A model generated the notes under the pieces. That model saw only the letters and a list, made by a program, of their open reading frames with translations, ran no database searches and was not told where the DNA came from. 64,000 nt of DNA. It comes from Bombardia bombarda (taxonomy: Eukaryota > Ascomycota > Sordariomycetes > Sordariales > Lasiosphaeriaceae). The position numbers and the translations under genes are program-made. Positions 1-12,339 of the stretch are shown piece by piece. Location: NCBI GenBank assembly GCA_030512295.1, contig JAULSR010000002.1:3348001-3412000 (forward strand). Reading direction: 5' to 3'. Position 1 is the first letter of the stretch. The number at the start of each line of letters is the position of its first letter.

Positions 1-1
1 G

Positions 2-823
2 CAGGCCATGGAGGCCTTCAACAGCTTCGCCGGCGGCCAGGCCGAGAAGGTGCGCGCGCTGCACAGCGACATGCTCGGCGCCGCCCAGCGCATCCCGCCC
101 GACTTTGAGTGGAAGGCGTTCACGGCCCGCAGCGCCGCCGTGCTCGTCAGCCCCAACGAGGACCCCCGCACCGTCGACAGCATCCGCTTCCCCAACCAGG
201 AGCACCCGTCGACCAAGGCGCTCATCGAGGGCAGCCTCGAGCGCAAGAGCCGCAACAAGCTCTCGTGGGGCTACCAGACGGGCTACTACGTCGTCACGCC
301 GTCCAAGTTCCTGCACGAGTTCAAGGACAGCGACAACCTCCGCAAGGACCCCACCCCCGAGCTCAGCATCTACCTGCCCGACGCCGTCATCGGCGCCCCC
401 AACGGCGAGAAGTTCCACGTCAAGGGCAAGGACCGCTCAAAGACCATGAGCTCCAAGCTCACGGGCCACTCAGAGCTCGCGTTCAAGGCCCACACGCCCG
501 CTGATGCGCAAATGTGGTTCGATATCATTCGGAATGTTGTTGGCGCGACCGGCCCCGCTGAGCCCATGTCCCCGCTCACCCCCCCTAGCCCGGATGTGCC
601 TGCTGCTGGAGAGGACAAGGTGCCGGCTCCGATCGTGACTGATCACAAGGCACAAGAAGCTGGTGTTGAGACGGTCGCGAGCCCGACGGTCATGTCGCCG
701 ACGTCGGTGACGACGACGACCGAGACGGCAAAGGGCCAGGGGTCAATTAGCAGCGCTGCTGATACTCCTGTTACTACTGCGCCTACGTCTGCCAAGGATG
801 AGAAGCCGCCTGTTGCGGTTTAG
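2..823 (+). CDS. Slm1-like PH-domain protein, 3' part
   Basis: The reading frame is open from base 2, so the gene begins upstream of the window and the first Met seen here is internal. About 272 residues are visible. The first 60 look like the end of the helical (BAR-like) region, including the stretch PPDFEWKAF. Residues about 65-175 resemble a PH domain: IEGSLERKSR at its first strand, GYYVVTPSKFLHEF, then MWFDIIRNVVG in the closing helix. A Pro/Thr/Ser-rich tail follows to the stop. In yeast, Slm1/Slm2 pair such a BAR-like module with a PH domain that binds PI(4,5)P2, and act with TORC2 at plasma-membrane eisosomes. That role is inferred from the domain only. Another fungal PH-domain protein remains possible. 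Confidence 0.7.
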   Translation, partial: QAMEAFNSFAGGQAEKVRALHSDMLGAAQRIPPDFEWKAFTARSAAVLVSPNEDPRTVDSIRFPNQEHPSTKALIEGSLERKSRNKLSWGYQTGYYVVTPSKFLHEFKDSDNLRKDPTPELSIYLPDAVIGAPNGEKFHVKGKDRSKTMSSKLTGHSELAFKAHTPADAQMWFDIIRNVVGATGPAEPMSPLTPPSPDVPAAGEDKVPAPIVTDHKAQEAGVETVASPTVMSPTSVTTTTETAKGQGSISSAADTPVTTAPTSAKDEKPPVAV

Positions 824-1649
824 GGTGACTGCCTGGCTCTTGTCTGACTAGTGAGATTTAGTTGTGACAGTTACGTTGTTGTTTGTCAGCATTATATCCT
901 AATTTTTGAGTCATGAGGGGGGGAAAGAAGTGAGGAGCGCTGTTGGGAGTCGAGATGTTTGTTGTTGATGGTGGGAAATTGATTGTCGAATATGGACCTG
1001 ATTGAATACCTACGCACACGCCTCCTACTTTTGCCTACCTACCTACCTACCTGCCTACCTACCTACCTACCTACCTACCTACCTACCTACCTACCTACTT
1101 ACCTACCTTACTTAATATCAACGAAGATGCGATCGAGCTCGCATGTTTGCTACCTACCTTGCCTGTATGTATAATGATGGGACGCTGATCTCTTAATTGT
1201 TCTTATTTCTTTTTGTTATATATTTGAGAAGTTTACATCTTTGGTATCTTTGCTTGCTGGGCTATTTGGAATTGCCCTTATCTTGGCTAATTTGTAATGC
1301 TTTTCTTGTTCGTCTGAGATCTGAATTATAAGACGATTGGATGAAATAGTTTTGATCTATTCTTCCGACTAAAATGTGACAAGTTATCTAAAACATGTGC
1401 CAGTTAGAAGAGTATCTCGAGAATTTGATTATTGACTTGAAAGTGGGCGGATTGCATCATTACTTACCCTTTGCGAGGTCGTAAAAAGCATATGGCAACA
1501 CAATTATCTCCCTTCCCGCGCTGACACCATGTGCCCCTTTCCGGGTGTACCTCTGAATTTGGCTCTTACTGGCCGTCAGTGGAGGAACCATCAAGGTCAC
1601 TCAACCACCTTGCACTCTTCACTCCTCAAAAACCTTAACCCAAACACCA
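824..1649. other. intergenic, no gene seen
   Basis: This lies between two converging genes, so it holds both 3' UTRs. Apart from a CTAC tetranucleotide tract there is only T-rich sequence. The short ORFs here are low-complexity translations of the repeat. Confidence 0.6.
1034..1109. repeat. CTAC tetranucleotide microsatellite
   Basis: About 18 near-perfect copies of CTAC with one G substitution, downstream of the PH-domain gene. A second, shorter tract of the same unit lies near 15.4 kb. Confidence 0.95.
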
Positions 1650-2317
1650 TCACCCCCATCCCGTCCATCCCTCACCGCATCGGCAACTGCCGCCTCCTGG
1701 CACCACCACCACCACCACCACCACCTCTCCCCCCGCCCCGCGCAAAACACTGCTACTGACCCCCCTCTTCATCTCCTTCGCCTGCGGCTGCCGCTTCTGA
1801 TTATTATTCCTGCTCCCCGCCATCATGCGCACCGGCACCACCGCATGGCTCACGTCACTCGTCACAGCCCCCGCCGACGACGGGTGATACATTGCCACCA
1901 GCACCTTTTGCAACGTTGGCGGCGGCGATGACAAAGTAATAACAGTCCCCATCCCTGCTATCGAAGGAGGCGTTGGCGGGGGCGACGCAAACGAATTGAG
2001 CATGGCGGACATGATGTTGAAGCCGTCGTCGTTGGCGCGCAGGGCGACGTCGACGGCCTCGATGTCGACGACGATGTAGAGCTGGCGGGTGCCGAAGCCG
2101 GCGATGGCGGTCTGGAACAGGTCGAACCACTCGCGCGGCGTGGTGGCGCGCTGGAACTGGGCGCAGCGCCAGGCCATGACCTTTTCGGTCCCGAGCGTCT
2201 TGTTGAGCTGGAAGGCCTGGAGGGTGAGGTATTTGAGGAGGTCGACGGTGGAGAAGGCACCGCGTTGGTGTTGTTCATCTTTTCGCTGCTGGCCTTTCTG
2301 TTGGGTTTTGTTGCTGT

Positions 2318-2351
<34 letters not shown>

Positions 2352-3747
2352 ACCGCCGCTGCTACCCCCGCCACCTTTGAGCGCCCACAGGACGGGCACG
2401 TTGGCTTCCCGTAGTTCGTGGATCACGTCGACGCAGAAATCCTGGACTACCTGGCGGGAGGCGAAGCCGCCTTTGACGACGGCCAGGGCCGAGGTTGGGG
2501 AGGAGGACCAGGTCTGGAGGTGTGGCGAGAGCCAGAAGCGGTTGGTCGCTGTGTTGGGGCCGAGGCCGGCGGCGCGGCGCTTGCGGAAGAAGAGGTGGTA
2601 CTGGTAGGACTTGAAGGGGTCGTCGAGGGGGACGCTGGAGAGGTGGGTGAGGATGCTGGAGAGCTGGATGTCGGAGACGCGCTGGTTGGTGTCGAGGAGA
2701 GAGCTCGACTGGACTGCTTGGGCCTCTTGGAAGGCTGGTTCTCATTGATCATGGTCAGTTGCTGCTTGCAAAACAGGACTAATGGGGCTCGTACAGATGA
2801 TTATTGTCTTGAGATCGTTGACCTTGGCAAGAAGTTCGGCCTGCATGGCTTCGACAACTGCTAGGTTTGTGGGCTGGAGGGACGCTGTCTTGAGGCTATC
2901 CACCTTGACATGGATCTCGCGAAGCTCGGCTTGGGAAGCCGCAGCAGCAAACTGCTCGATGGTTCGGGAGGATGCCCTTATATCTTGAAGCAGATCTGTG
3001 TACCGAAGCTGGGGCGGCTGTGTTATGCTGTGGATGAATCGACGAGCCTTTCCCTCGTTGTACCACTCATAAGCTCTGGTGAGGAACTTGAGAATATACG
3101 AATATAGCTCTTCTATGGCTTTTGACATACGAGGAGTGGGATAGAGCTTGGAAACCAGTTGCACGCCGGGGAGACACTCGGAAATCTGGGTCAGGGATTT
3201 TGCGAGCAACTTGGTTGTGGTTTCGTGGTTCACTACGCCCTGAGCAGGTGTTTATCACGTCAGGTTAGTCTTCACATTATGTTTTCGATACACACAGTCA
3301 CTGGTTACTCACTCCAAACAGAAGCTTCATGGCTCCCCAGACAAGGGACACGTATTCGGGATGATGTTGGACGAAGACGTCGAGAATGTTGGAGTAGTGA
3401 TAGATGCCCTCGGAGAATTGCCGAAGCCACTTTGCAGCTTTGGAGAATTTCCCTGGAGTTTCGAATTTCACTCTGGACTCCTGGACAACACTGCGGACGT
3501 CATCCATGGAGGAGGCATCTTTGACAACAAGTCGTCGTTTCTTTTTATCCTGGGCGGCCAGCTCGGTGAAGCTCTTCATGGCAGCCTGGAAGGCCTCCTC
3601 TGCGATACTCGCCCCTTTCTTTTCTATGATGGTATGAACATGTCAGACAAGGCTTTAGATAAAAGGTAGGGCGCCTGCTACTATTCTGAACTAACCATCG
3701 TCGCCTTCGGGGGCGTACCACGCCTTGAACTCGTCAGATGACTGCAT
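1650..3747 (-). CDS. DUF7708-like fungal protein (NLR-associated N-terminal type)
   Basis: I assemble four exons on the minus strand: 3747-3696, 3623-3313, 3239-2795 and 2734-1650, giving 630 residues in one frame. All three introns (72, 73 and 60 nt) have GT donors and AG acceptors. The N-terminal half carries the signature YSNILDVFVQHHPEYVSLVWGA followed by MKLLFGGVVNHE, which I recognise as the DUF7708 type often found ahead of NACHT domains in fungal NLR-like proteins. No P-loop, NACHT or ankyrin repeats follow. Instead there is a helical stretch, then a second block (SDIQLSSILTHLSS; ASRQVVQDFCVDVIHELREA; VPVLWALK). A poly-Ser run comes from an AGC repeat at about 2320-2351. The last 70 residues are low complexity, so the true C-terminus is less certain. 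A role in self/non-self recognition is only a guess from the domain. Confidence 0.75.
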
Positions 3748-4368
3748 GAGGGTGGAAATGGGCTGTTGCTGATGTTCTATGAAGGAGGAGGTGTAAGACT
3801 TGGCCGACTAACTTGGCAGGCACTCAAGGCATTCTAGAAATCTGCTTAATAGGATTGTGGCGGTGCATGATATGGTATGGTACGGTCATGGCCTGCCAGC
3901 AGCGCTAGTTGATGGTGAGGGGGTGCTCGGGGTGGTGGTGTTAAGTGGGATTGGGGATCGGCTATCAGCGAGTGCCAAGGATCAAGTGTATGGCGAGGAG
4001 CTACTGTAGGCTCAGCTTCATTCCCGGCCAATCAAGAACGAAAAGCAGGGGATCGGTGCAGACAGCAGAACGAGGCTGAGGGAAGCGAGCGGCGCAGACG
4101 ACGGACTGCCCACGCGATCGATTGTCGTCCCCCGCCGACCACCATTTGCCATTTATCTTGTTACACCATCACGGTTTCCGTCTTCTCGTTATCGCCATCA
4201 TCGCCATCATCATCATCCTCATCATCCTCATCCTCATCCTCATCCTCATCCTCATCCTCATCCTCATCCTCATCCTCATCCTCATCCTCATCCTCATCCT
4301 CATCATCATCTTGAATGTTTAATTCCTCTTTCCAGTCTCGAGACAAGTACTAGCCGCACTCGACCAAC
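3748..4368. other. divergent intergenic region
   Basis: This is the shared upstream region of the DUF7708-like gene (-) and the AAA ATPase gene (+). It contains a CATCCT repeat close to the ATPase start. No other gene is seen. Confidence 0.6.
4213..4312. repeat. CATCCT hexanucleotide repeat in the ATPase 5' leader
   Basis: About 15 copies of the hexamer (with CAT/CTC variants) end roughly 55 bases before the ATG at 4369. On the opposite strand it reads as an Asp/Glu run, which I regard as an artefact. Confidence 0.9.
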
Positions 4369-7300
4369 ATGTCAGAGCGGGAGAGGCGTCTTCCCACGAC
4401 GTTCAATGGGCCCGCCTATACTGCGGAAAACCTGACGTATTCGAGATACCCAGAGATACCTGGAGAAGACTTGCGCGTGGAGCCGCGCCGCGTGGAACGG
4501 GAACGAGTGGAACGCAGGCGCTCTCCAGATTCAGACCGTGATGAGATACGGATCGCACGACGTGCACCACAACCACCTCCTGAACCATACTACCCCGACC
4601 GCGGTCGCGATCCTCCTGAACCATTCCCCTATGCCGAACGCGAACGCGAACGCGAACGCGACCGCGACCGCGACCGCACTGTGAGGGCCGGTGATGGCGC
4701 CGACGGTGACAGTAGCAAGTCGAAACCGCTGCTGCACTACACAATCTCGAGAGATGAGACGGCAGCAAGCAGTGCCGCCAAAGACAAGCTCCATGCCTTG
4801 CGCGCGTCTGGCCCGGGCGATGCGGCCTTGAGTATGACCTCTGATCAACCGTCCCCGCTCGGTGGAGGGCAAGAAAGGGTTCGGATAGTGGAACGGGAGC
4901 GGGAGCGGGAGCGGGAACCCATCCCCAGGAGGACAAGAGCGCAAGACTTTGAGGAGTCTGATAGCGACCGTTCAGAGCGCGATCGGCGACGGAGGACACG
5001 GGGAGATGACATTGACCTCTCTGATTCTGCGTCCCCAGACCGACGCAGACGGGCTGAAAGTCCCGTAATAATAGATGGGACTCGAACTCGAGCTCGATCT
5101 CGGAGTCGACCACGCCGTGACGACTCTTACGACTCTTTCATCGCTCCCGCTGAAGCTCGGCGACGTCGAATTCCCAGTCCGTCGCCGCCGCCGCCACCAC
5201 GTATCTCTCGGAGGATAGAGTACGACGACTACGATGACTATGGTAGGGGATTCCAAGCGCCGACAGACTTGACTCGTCAGTTAGAGCAAGAGAGGGCTGA
5301 GCGGCGGCGGGAGCGGGCCCAAGAAAAAGAACGACAACAAGTGAGCCAGCTTGCTGTGTGGCATGATCAGGATGGCAATGACAACGGCGACGGTGATGGC
5401 CAGTATCACGACCAGAATCATGAAGAAGACATTGAAGCGGGCATGGATATGATTGCCATGGGGTTGACTGATTCGGACTCGGACATGATGTCGCCGTCAT
5501 CGATGGTGAGGATGGAGCCTGAGGAACAGCAACTTTCCCCGGAACAGCTGCAACTGTTGAAACAACAGCTCCAGAAACAGCAGCTCCAGAAAAAACCAGA
5601 ACAGCCGGATAAAGATGCCCAGACGAACTCTGTAATGGTAAACAGTCTTGTCCCGTCATCCCCTTATGATGGTCCCGTGGTCGTCACTCCTCTCCCCTCA
5701 CCCCCGCCAGCCGCGCCACCCTTAGCCGTCCAGGCGGAGAGGGGTAGAAAACGAAATGTGGCTGGAGCAAAGAATGGGAACGGAAATGTCACCGCTTCCA
5801 AAGAGGGTGTCCGTTGGAACCTGGGTCCTATTTCTGGAGCAGCGGCGGTCGAACTTGGGCAGGCCTCGCCGGACCTGCTGCGTGCCTCTTCTCCCCAGAT
5901 GCCTCGTGGCGAATATCAAAATTCCGTGAGGAGAACAAATGGAAAGCGGACCTCGTTCGTGAGCAGGCCTACCGCTGGTCGTGACCCGGAAGCAGAGCAC
6001 TCAGGGCAGCCAGGGCCGCCAGGGCCGCAATCGCGGCGGCTACTGCAGGACAAAATCCAGACACTTCAAGATGAGCTCAAAAGTCTCAAGAAACGAAGCA
6101 AGGAGCATGAACCGAGTGTTACTTACGAAGTGTTCCACTGCATCATCGGGAGCAACAACTCTGAGACTGTATATCATGGCGAGCCTTCCTGGGTTGTGAC
6201 GGGCAATGACTTAGTTCTCAATGCCTCGTCCCCTGTTCTGGATCACAGAGGCTACATTCGCTACAAACGATCATTGGCCTTTGTTGTGTACAAGCGATAC
6301 TCGCCCGTCAAGGGGCAGGCCGAGGCCAAAGAGGCTTTGATGCAGAACAAGAAGCTCCCCAAGCCCGAGCCCATCACAGAGTCCATCAAGATCATCTCGG
6401 ACGAGATGACAGATGCATTTGATTTCTTTGTAGAAGAACAGGAGAAGACCGGAACCTGGTCTGGGGAGGAAAGCCGAAGCATGCAAGCGCCGTACCGGTG
6501 GTGGTACGCCTGTCGTCACAAAAATGTACTGTCCTATCTGGCCCCCGCGACAAGGAGCTCATGGACACCCTGACTGGTTGGATCGACAGGAATTACCACT
6601 CCATCTACGAGAGGGTGGATGCCCAGTTCAAGAGAGGGGTCGTCACCTCCACCTCGATGGAGTATCTCGTCCGGCCGGGCGATATTCTGCTTCAAATGTC
6701 AGAGAAGCACATCCAAACACTCTTCGCAACATCGTGGCTAGCCAAAACCATTGTAAATGCTTTCCCACCTGAGAAACAAGACCTGAATTCCGGAGACTCG
6801 AACCAGAAGAAGAAACATGAATGGAGCTGGCATGCTCAAGGAGTCGAATACACGTATACTGGAACCTTCAACGAAACTGTGACCATCCAGGAAGTGAAAC
6901 TCAAAGCAGATTCAGTCGAAGAGGAAGTAAAGATTGTTGACTTGGACGTTATGCCTCTCCGGTTTGCCGAGGAAGCGGTGCGAGCCAAACTCGAACGTCG
7001 GGGTAAGACGTTCTGGAATTGTCGCGAGAAGCAGCTCGTGTCGTACGATACGAGTATTGAAGACGGGAGTTATTCTGTAAGTGCCATCAGTCTTCGCAGG
7101 AGAGCAGTCGCCATGAAACCGTCTTGGATCGCAACTGACAAGAACACCCTCCACAGCCCGCCCAGAGATTCATGGTTGACTACCAGACATATCGTCAACT
7201 CCACCCCAACCTCTCCACAAGCAGCTATCGGAGATATGAAAACAGAATGGACAAGGCCTTTAGTACTAAAAGCGATAAAGTCCCGTCCGAGCCAGAAATA

Positions 7301-8197
7301 TATCTATGCCCGGCCGAAATTGTCGGTTTCGACCTTCGCAGGAAGAAATGGGATGATCTTCAAGTCGACTTCATCCAGGACGTCGTCTGGAACAAGGAGG
7401 CCTTCAACCGCCTCGAAGTAGACCAGGAGACCAAGGAGCTCGTTCAGGCCCTCGTGACCAACCAGCTCGCAGCCGAGAAGGGCACCGACTGGATCCAGAA
7501 CAAGGGCAACGGCCTCATCATGCTTCTCCACGGCAGCCCCGGCACCGGCAAGACATTCACAGCCGAGTCCGTCGCCGAGATGGCCGAGAAGCCGCTCTAC
7601 ACCGTCACCTGCGGCGACATCGGGACCAACCCGTCCGAGGTCGAAAAGTACCTCGGCTCCGTCTTCTACCTGGGCAAGATCTGGGGCTGTGTCGTGCTGA
7701 TCGACGAGGCCGAGGTGTTCCTCGAGCAGCGCTCGCTGCAGGACCTGCAGCGCAACGCCCTCGTCTCCGTCTTCTTGCGCGCGCTCGAGTACTACGAGGG
7801 CATCCTGATCCTGACGTCGAACCGCGTCGGCACCTTTGACGAGGCCTTCAAGTCGCGCATCCAGCTGGCGCTGCACTACGACAAGCTCAACAAGCGGCAG
7901 CGCAACAAGATCTGGCGCAATTTCTTCAACAGGCTCAAGGCGCTCAACGAGCACAACATTGACTATGCCGAGATTGACGATGAGATTGGCGACCTGGCTG
8001 ACGTGGAGATGAATGGTCGCCAAATCAGAAATTCTATTACGACGGCGAGGCAGCTGGCGCAGTTCAAGAAGGAGAAGATGACTTCGGCGCATCTGAGGCA
8101 TGCCATCAAGGTGGCGAGCAAGTTTGATACCTATCTGGGCGAGATCAATGAGGGTGTTACGGACGAGGAGATTGCTAGAGATGGGAGGATACGTTGA
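4369..8197 (+). CDS. AAA-family ATPase with DUF7025-like region (one-base frame break)
   Basis: The N-terminal 450 residues are Arg/Glu-, Ser- and Gln-rich and look disordered. A DUF7025-like region follows (YEVFHCIIGS; APYRWWYACR; LTGWIDRNYHSIY; FKRGVVTSTSMEYLVRPGD). The C-terminal AAA module has Walker A GSPGTGKT, Walker B VVLIDEAE, and an arginine-finger/lid region (ILTSNRVGTFDEAFKSRI). An 80-nt intron at 7077-7156 splices cleanly and brings FMVDYQTYRQLHP into frame. The frame is lost near 6542-6546 (a run of five C). With one extra base there, LAP joins RDKELMDTL and the product is 1249 residues. A spliced alternative would delete the conserved YRWWY motif, so I prefer a missing base. Proteins of this type are common in filamentous fungi and mostly uncharacterised; ATP hydrolysis is inferred from the motifs. 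Confidence 0.85.
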
Positions 8198-8950
8198 TCC
8201 CAACAACTGCCATACCGACTTACTTGTTTGTTTCCACAAATTTCCGCCTTTTGGCAAGGTTAAGTAAGAACTCAGCGACGGACGATACCAAGAATCTTTT
8301 TTCGAACGAACTTTTATAACGATCCTTTATACCCTTTCTTTTCATGTCAACTGCATTGTGTTTGTATCTGCAGCTGTCGATTTAAGTCTTGGTAATTGTT
8401 GAAGGGCGGGTAAGTGTGTGCAAGTCGTTGCCCGGGCCGAGACCGGGCATACCTAGACATCTGTCATGGGCGGTATCATTGTATTTATGCTGCCGTATAT
8501 ATGTAGGTAGGTATCTTGTAAATCGAATCATGTGCCTACGATATCATAGTCCCCAAAGGAAACTGTTACGTTATCTCTCCCGCCGATCTTTTGCCTTTTG
8601 TTCTCGGTGCGCGGCTTGCAGCAGCAGCAGCATGGTGCTCTTTCATCAGCCGGTATTGAGAGTCCAGATGTCAACCTTACGTGCCTGCACTGTACGGTTG
8701 CTTGAAATGTCTTGACATCCATCCCTCCCAAGCTTGACGGGTAGACAGACAGACGGCAGTTCAACTTTGGGCATTGATCAACATCAGCCGTTTCCAGACG
8801 AGGCTCGGCTCGGCTCTTGCAAGACATAGCTGCAATATTTGACGCCCAATTTGAGTCGAAGTGAACGCCCGCCCCAAGTTTCTTTTCCCAGATGCAATGA
8901 AGCTCATGCCAACCTTGGGGTCAAGGATATGACCAAGTAGAAAGATGTAT

Positions 8951-8970
8951 GTGTGTGTGTGTGTGTGTGT
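8951..8970. repeat. GT dinucleotide microsatellite
   Basis: Ten perfect GT units. Confidence 0.95.
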
Positions 8971-9804
8971 ATACTTCGTATGGTTCCCAAGACGCAAACC
9001 ACCGTGATCCATCCATGGCCTATTGTAAACCCTAGCCTCATCTCTTTCTCTCCCCCCTCCATCTTGCTTGACCGAAACCGCGGCGAGGCCAAGCCAAGCT
9101 TTGGTGGGCCATTCGTCTGTCGTCTTATTACTCATCATCCTGCTTGCATCAGGCAAGTCTCAGAGATAAAGGTAGAGAAAAAAAGTCCACACAATCCAGC
9201 CGTGAGTTTGACTTCCCTTGGACAGTCTTCGGCTGTGGTATGAGCGTGAGGGGAAGCTACTACTACCACCGCCCGCGATGGAAGAAATGCTCAAGGTAGG
9301 TAAGCTCGTTAGCCTTATGCACAACATAACATGATCGGCCCCTCTTTTCCAAGATAGATAGATTGATAGATAACCCGGTTGCATGGATTGCCTGTTGCGG
9401 GAAATATAATAGAAAGATCCATGGATGGAATGATAGATGGGCTTGGGCCGCGGTTGCCGCCAGGCTACATAAACTCGCCCTTTTCTTCTTGCAGACGGAC
9501 GGGCTTATGTCAATGCCGGGTGTGTGTTATGTGTGGGTGTGTCTATGAACAGACATGATTGAGATAGTCCATGCAAGGTGAGGCGGGCAAGGCGGGCTTG
9601 CAGGTAGGCAGACTTTTGGCTGCCTCGCCCGACTTCCGCGGGTTTTTGGAGAGAGGGAGAGAGAGAAAAGGTTTGGGGGCTAAGTCTCTCCTTGCCAGTC
9701 GCACAAGACATACACCACACCCGGGCAGACATGCGGGGAAGCGATGGATGGTGGAGGACGAGGAGGAGTTGGGTAGATACAAAAGATCTGCTGAGCGAGG
9801 ATGA

Positions 9805-9829
9805 GAAAAAGAAAAAGAAAAAGAAAAAG
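9805..9829. repeat. GAAAAA hexanucleotide repeat
   Basis: Four perfect units of GAAAAA, purine-only on the + strand. Confidence 0.9.
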
Positions 9830-9917
9830 AACCCAGCATGTATGTATGTGTCTTGCTTTTGGGCGGCGCATAGCCTAGTCAGCCTATACGGATGCCCGGT
9901 TCCGGCATATCAGCAAG

Positions 9918-9919
<2 letters not shown>

Positions 9920-9955
<36 letters not shown>
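9920..9955. repeat. GT dinucleotide microsatellite
   Basis: About 18 perfect GT units, the longest dinucleotide tract in the window. Confidence 0.95.
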
Positions 9956-9959
<4 letters not shown>

Positions 9960-11415
9960 TTAAGACTCGAAGTGTGAGCGAAAGAGAGGGACAGGAGATA
10001 GTCTGCACCGATAAGACATTCTGTCGGGTCCAGTCATGAGAGGTCGTCCAGCTGATGATGGCCAACTCAAGGCCTTAGGTTTCGGGTGCAATCAGGTTCA
10101 ATCACACCGAGGTTGCGAACCACAGTTGGGGTCTGTCGTTGCTCGTCAATAATAAGGCGATTGATGAAAGCCTGCTGCGCGGGAAAGGCCCAGGTCCCAA
10201 AACAGTCCAATCCGGGGACAACGTGGGATGCGAGAGCTGCATTCCGAGGCGGCCGAGGGACCTACCTGACCCTGAGGGGGGGTGGGGCCGCCCGTGGCTC
10301 AGTGCCGTTCAGCCCTATTCGACGAGGGCAAAGATGGAAGGGGGGTGGGTGGGTGGTTGAGAGGCCATTTATACCTAACTGTGCTGTCATTCGTCGCCCG
10401 CCTTGTCGTGCATATTTGGAGAAGCTCCATCGAGCGTGACCCCCATCAGGAGGACAAGTGCGTTCTGATCTGAGAGCCTCGCGAGCCTCATCCCGACCTC
10501 CTTTTGCTTCTGCTGCGGTACAAGCCCCCCTCTCCATTCCCTTCCCATAGCACATCCTCTGTAATCCCCTCTCTCTTGGGCATGCTCTTAGTTATCGGGT
10601 CGTAAAAGAAGCAGGGCCAAAGCTCTGACGTAGATATCTTCTCACATAAAGGGGCTTTGATGACTGTCTTGACCTTTCAACTGTAGTTCAAAGGTTTCGT
10701 CGATGCCTAACCATCCAACGAGAACTTGCTTCCCATCGGTGCTTGGCATATGTAGCTGGGAAGCTCAAGAAGCTCTCCGCTGCTTGTGCCTATCCATCGG
10801 ATCCGACCCAAACCTGTGTGAGTGTGGTAACATCCGATTTTCTCCCTCTCCTGACCCTTCTAGAGCCTCGTTCTCTGCTCTTGGCTCTTCTCCCGTCCCT
10901 TTCCCCTCCTGCCGGAGCCGGCCAAGTGGCATTCATCTCTGGGTCTCAAAACAGAGGGCTTCGGCTATGAAATCATCGCCATTGGCTGCCTCATTCCTCT
11001 GCCCCCAAAAGATGCAGTCGACGATATCATTTCTGACCACTCGAAGTGCCTGCAGTCACTACTGGGCAAAAGGCCAATATGGGAGGGCATATGTCTGATG
11101 GTGGATGGTGACACGTCAAATGCATGAGCGCCGCCGTATGTAGTGTTCTGGGTTGAATTGGTTACCATTAGTATATATCCCAATAGAGATATCACGCAGA
11201 GTCCCTGTCCTCTTGTTTCCAGGAAACCAGCTGCCCCCTTTTCCATTTTGTTGGCCCTGTCTGGCACTTGTTTAAACCAAGCCGCTTTACGCTTTACGCT
11301 TCAGGTTGCCATTGCCCCCCTATCTGTATAGCCTCTGTTATTCATTCTCGATTGTTGATCGATTCACCTAAGGTGGCAATTGCTCTCAGCTGCAACCCAC
11401 TCACTCCTTGACAAC

Positions 11416-12339
11416 ATGACAAAATCATGGGAAGACCACCGAGAAACCATTGTCGGAGAATACAAGGAGCAGAACAAGCCCCTCCATGAGGTGAAGAAAA
11501 TCATGGAGGAGAAGTACAGCTTCAAGGCTTCGTGAGTTACTCCCCCCCATTTCTTCTTCCTCGTATCATCACCATTTTCATCCAGGCTTCTTGATCAAGT
11601 CGAAATTTTCTGATATGCCCCTTGCACCAACAGCACCCGTGCGTACAGATCGCGCTTAGATAGATGGGGAGTCCACAAGTACGCTCGGGGAGGTAGGCGC
11701 AGGGACTCGTCCGGGTCGGAGCCCATGTCAAACTCTGACGATGCCGACGGCGGATCCTCGCGGTCCGAGTCTCCCGATTCTGGCGATCGCGACAATCACC
11801 GGGCGGCGCTCATGATCATGGATGATACACCAAATCCGCAAGCTGGGTATTCTCTCCTCTATCCTATGATGACCAGCGGACCGAATTTTTCCGGTATGCC
11901 AACAAATCCATACGTCAATATGTGAGTACCTTAGCTCTTTGTTCTTATGAGCCGGTCAGTCCTGTCGAGGAAAAAAAAAACCTCAGTTGAAAATCGTTCA
12001 AGGGTGGATATTCTGTTGTGTGGCCGTTGCTGACGGGCTACTCTCCCTCCCTGCTTCCTTTCTACACACAGCCAATACCCCATCAAGCTTGAGCCTCAGG
12101 AGCAATATGAGCGGGTCGCCATGGCCTCTGTCAATCTAGCTCCAAGTGGTCTGCAGTATCCGTATGCGCAGCAAGGCTCCGAGCCGCTGGCGTCAAATTT
12201 CCGAGCAGGATACGGCTATTCATCTGATCTGAACGATGACGATGCCGCACGCCTCCAAGCTGTACACGATCAAGCTATACGGGACAGGTTTGCTCGCGAA
12301 AAAGCTCAATATGCATACGACCAAGCTGCAAGCGAGTAG
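11416..12339 (+). CDS. Clr5-domain protein
   Basis: Three exons (11416-11531, 11634-11921, 12072-12339) give 223 residues. Both donors are GTGAGT and both acceptors CAG. The first 55 residues match the fungal Clr5 domain: W-E-D-H-R near the start, EYKEQNKPLHEVKKIMEEKY, then YRSRLDRWGVHKY. The intron falls inside this domain, between KAS and TRAYRSR. The remainder is Ser/Asp- and Tyr/Gln-rich with no known domain, and ends in a helical, charged stretch. Clr5 domains are named after a fission yeast silencing factor and are abundant in filamentous fungi. Nuclear or DNA-linked function is inferred, not shown here. Confidence 0.85.

Larger units (their letters stand above)
8198..11415. other. 3.2-kb intergenic region, no gene recognised
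   Basis: It contains GT and GAAAAA simple repeats and T/C-rich stretches that may be the leader of the Clr5-domain gene. The short ORFs lack recognisable motifs or neighbouring splice sites. Confidence 0.5.

Noticed and set aside
983..1174. Thr/Tyr/Leu/Pro-repeat ORF
   Set aside because: It translates the CTAC microsatellite; no start context or homology.
4161..4346. Minus-strand Asp/Glu-rich ORF
   Set aside because: It is only the translation of the CATCCT repeat and lies in the leader of the ATPase gene.
6481..6560. An intron joining the two halves of the AAA ATPase
   Set aside because: Candidate GT sites would remove the conserved YRWWYACR motif and the acceptors are poor; a missing base at the C5 run explains everything more simply.
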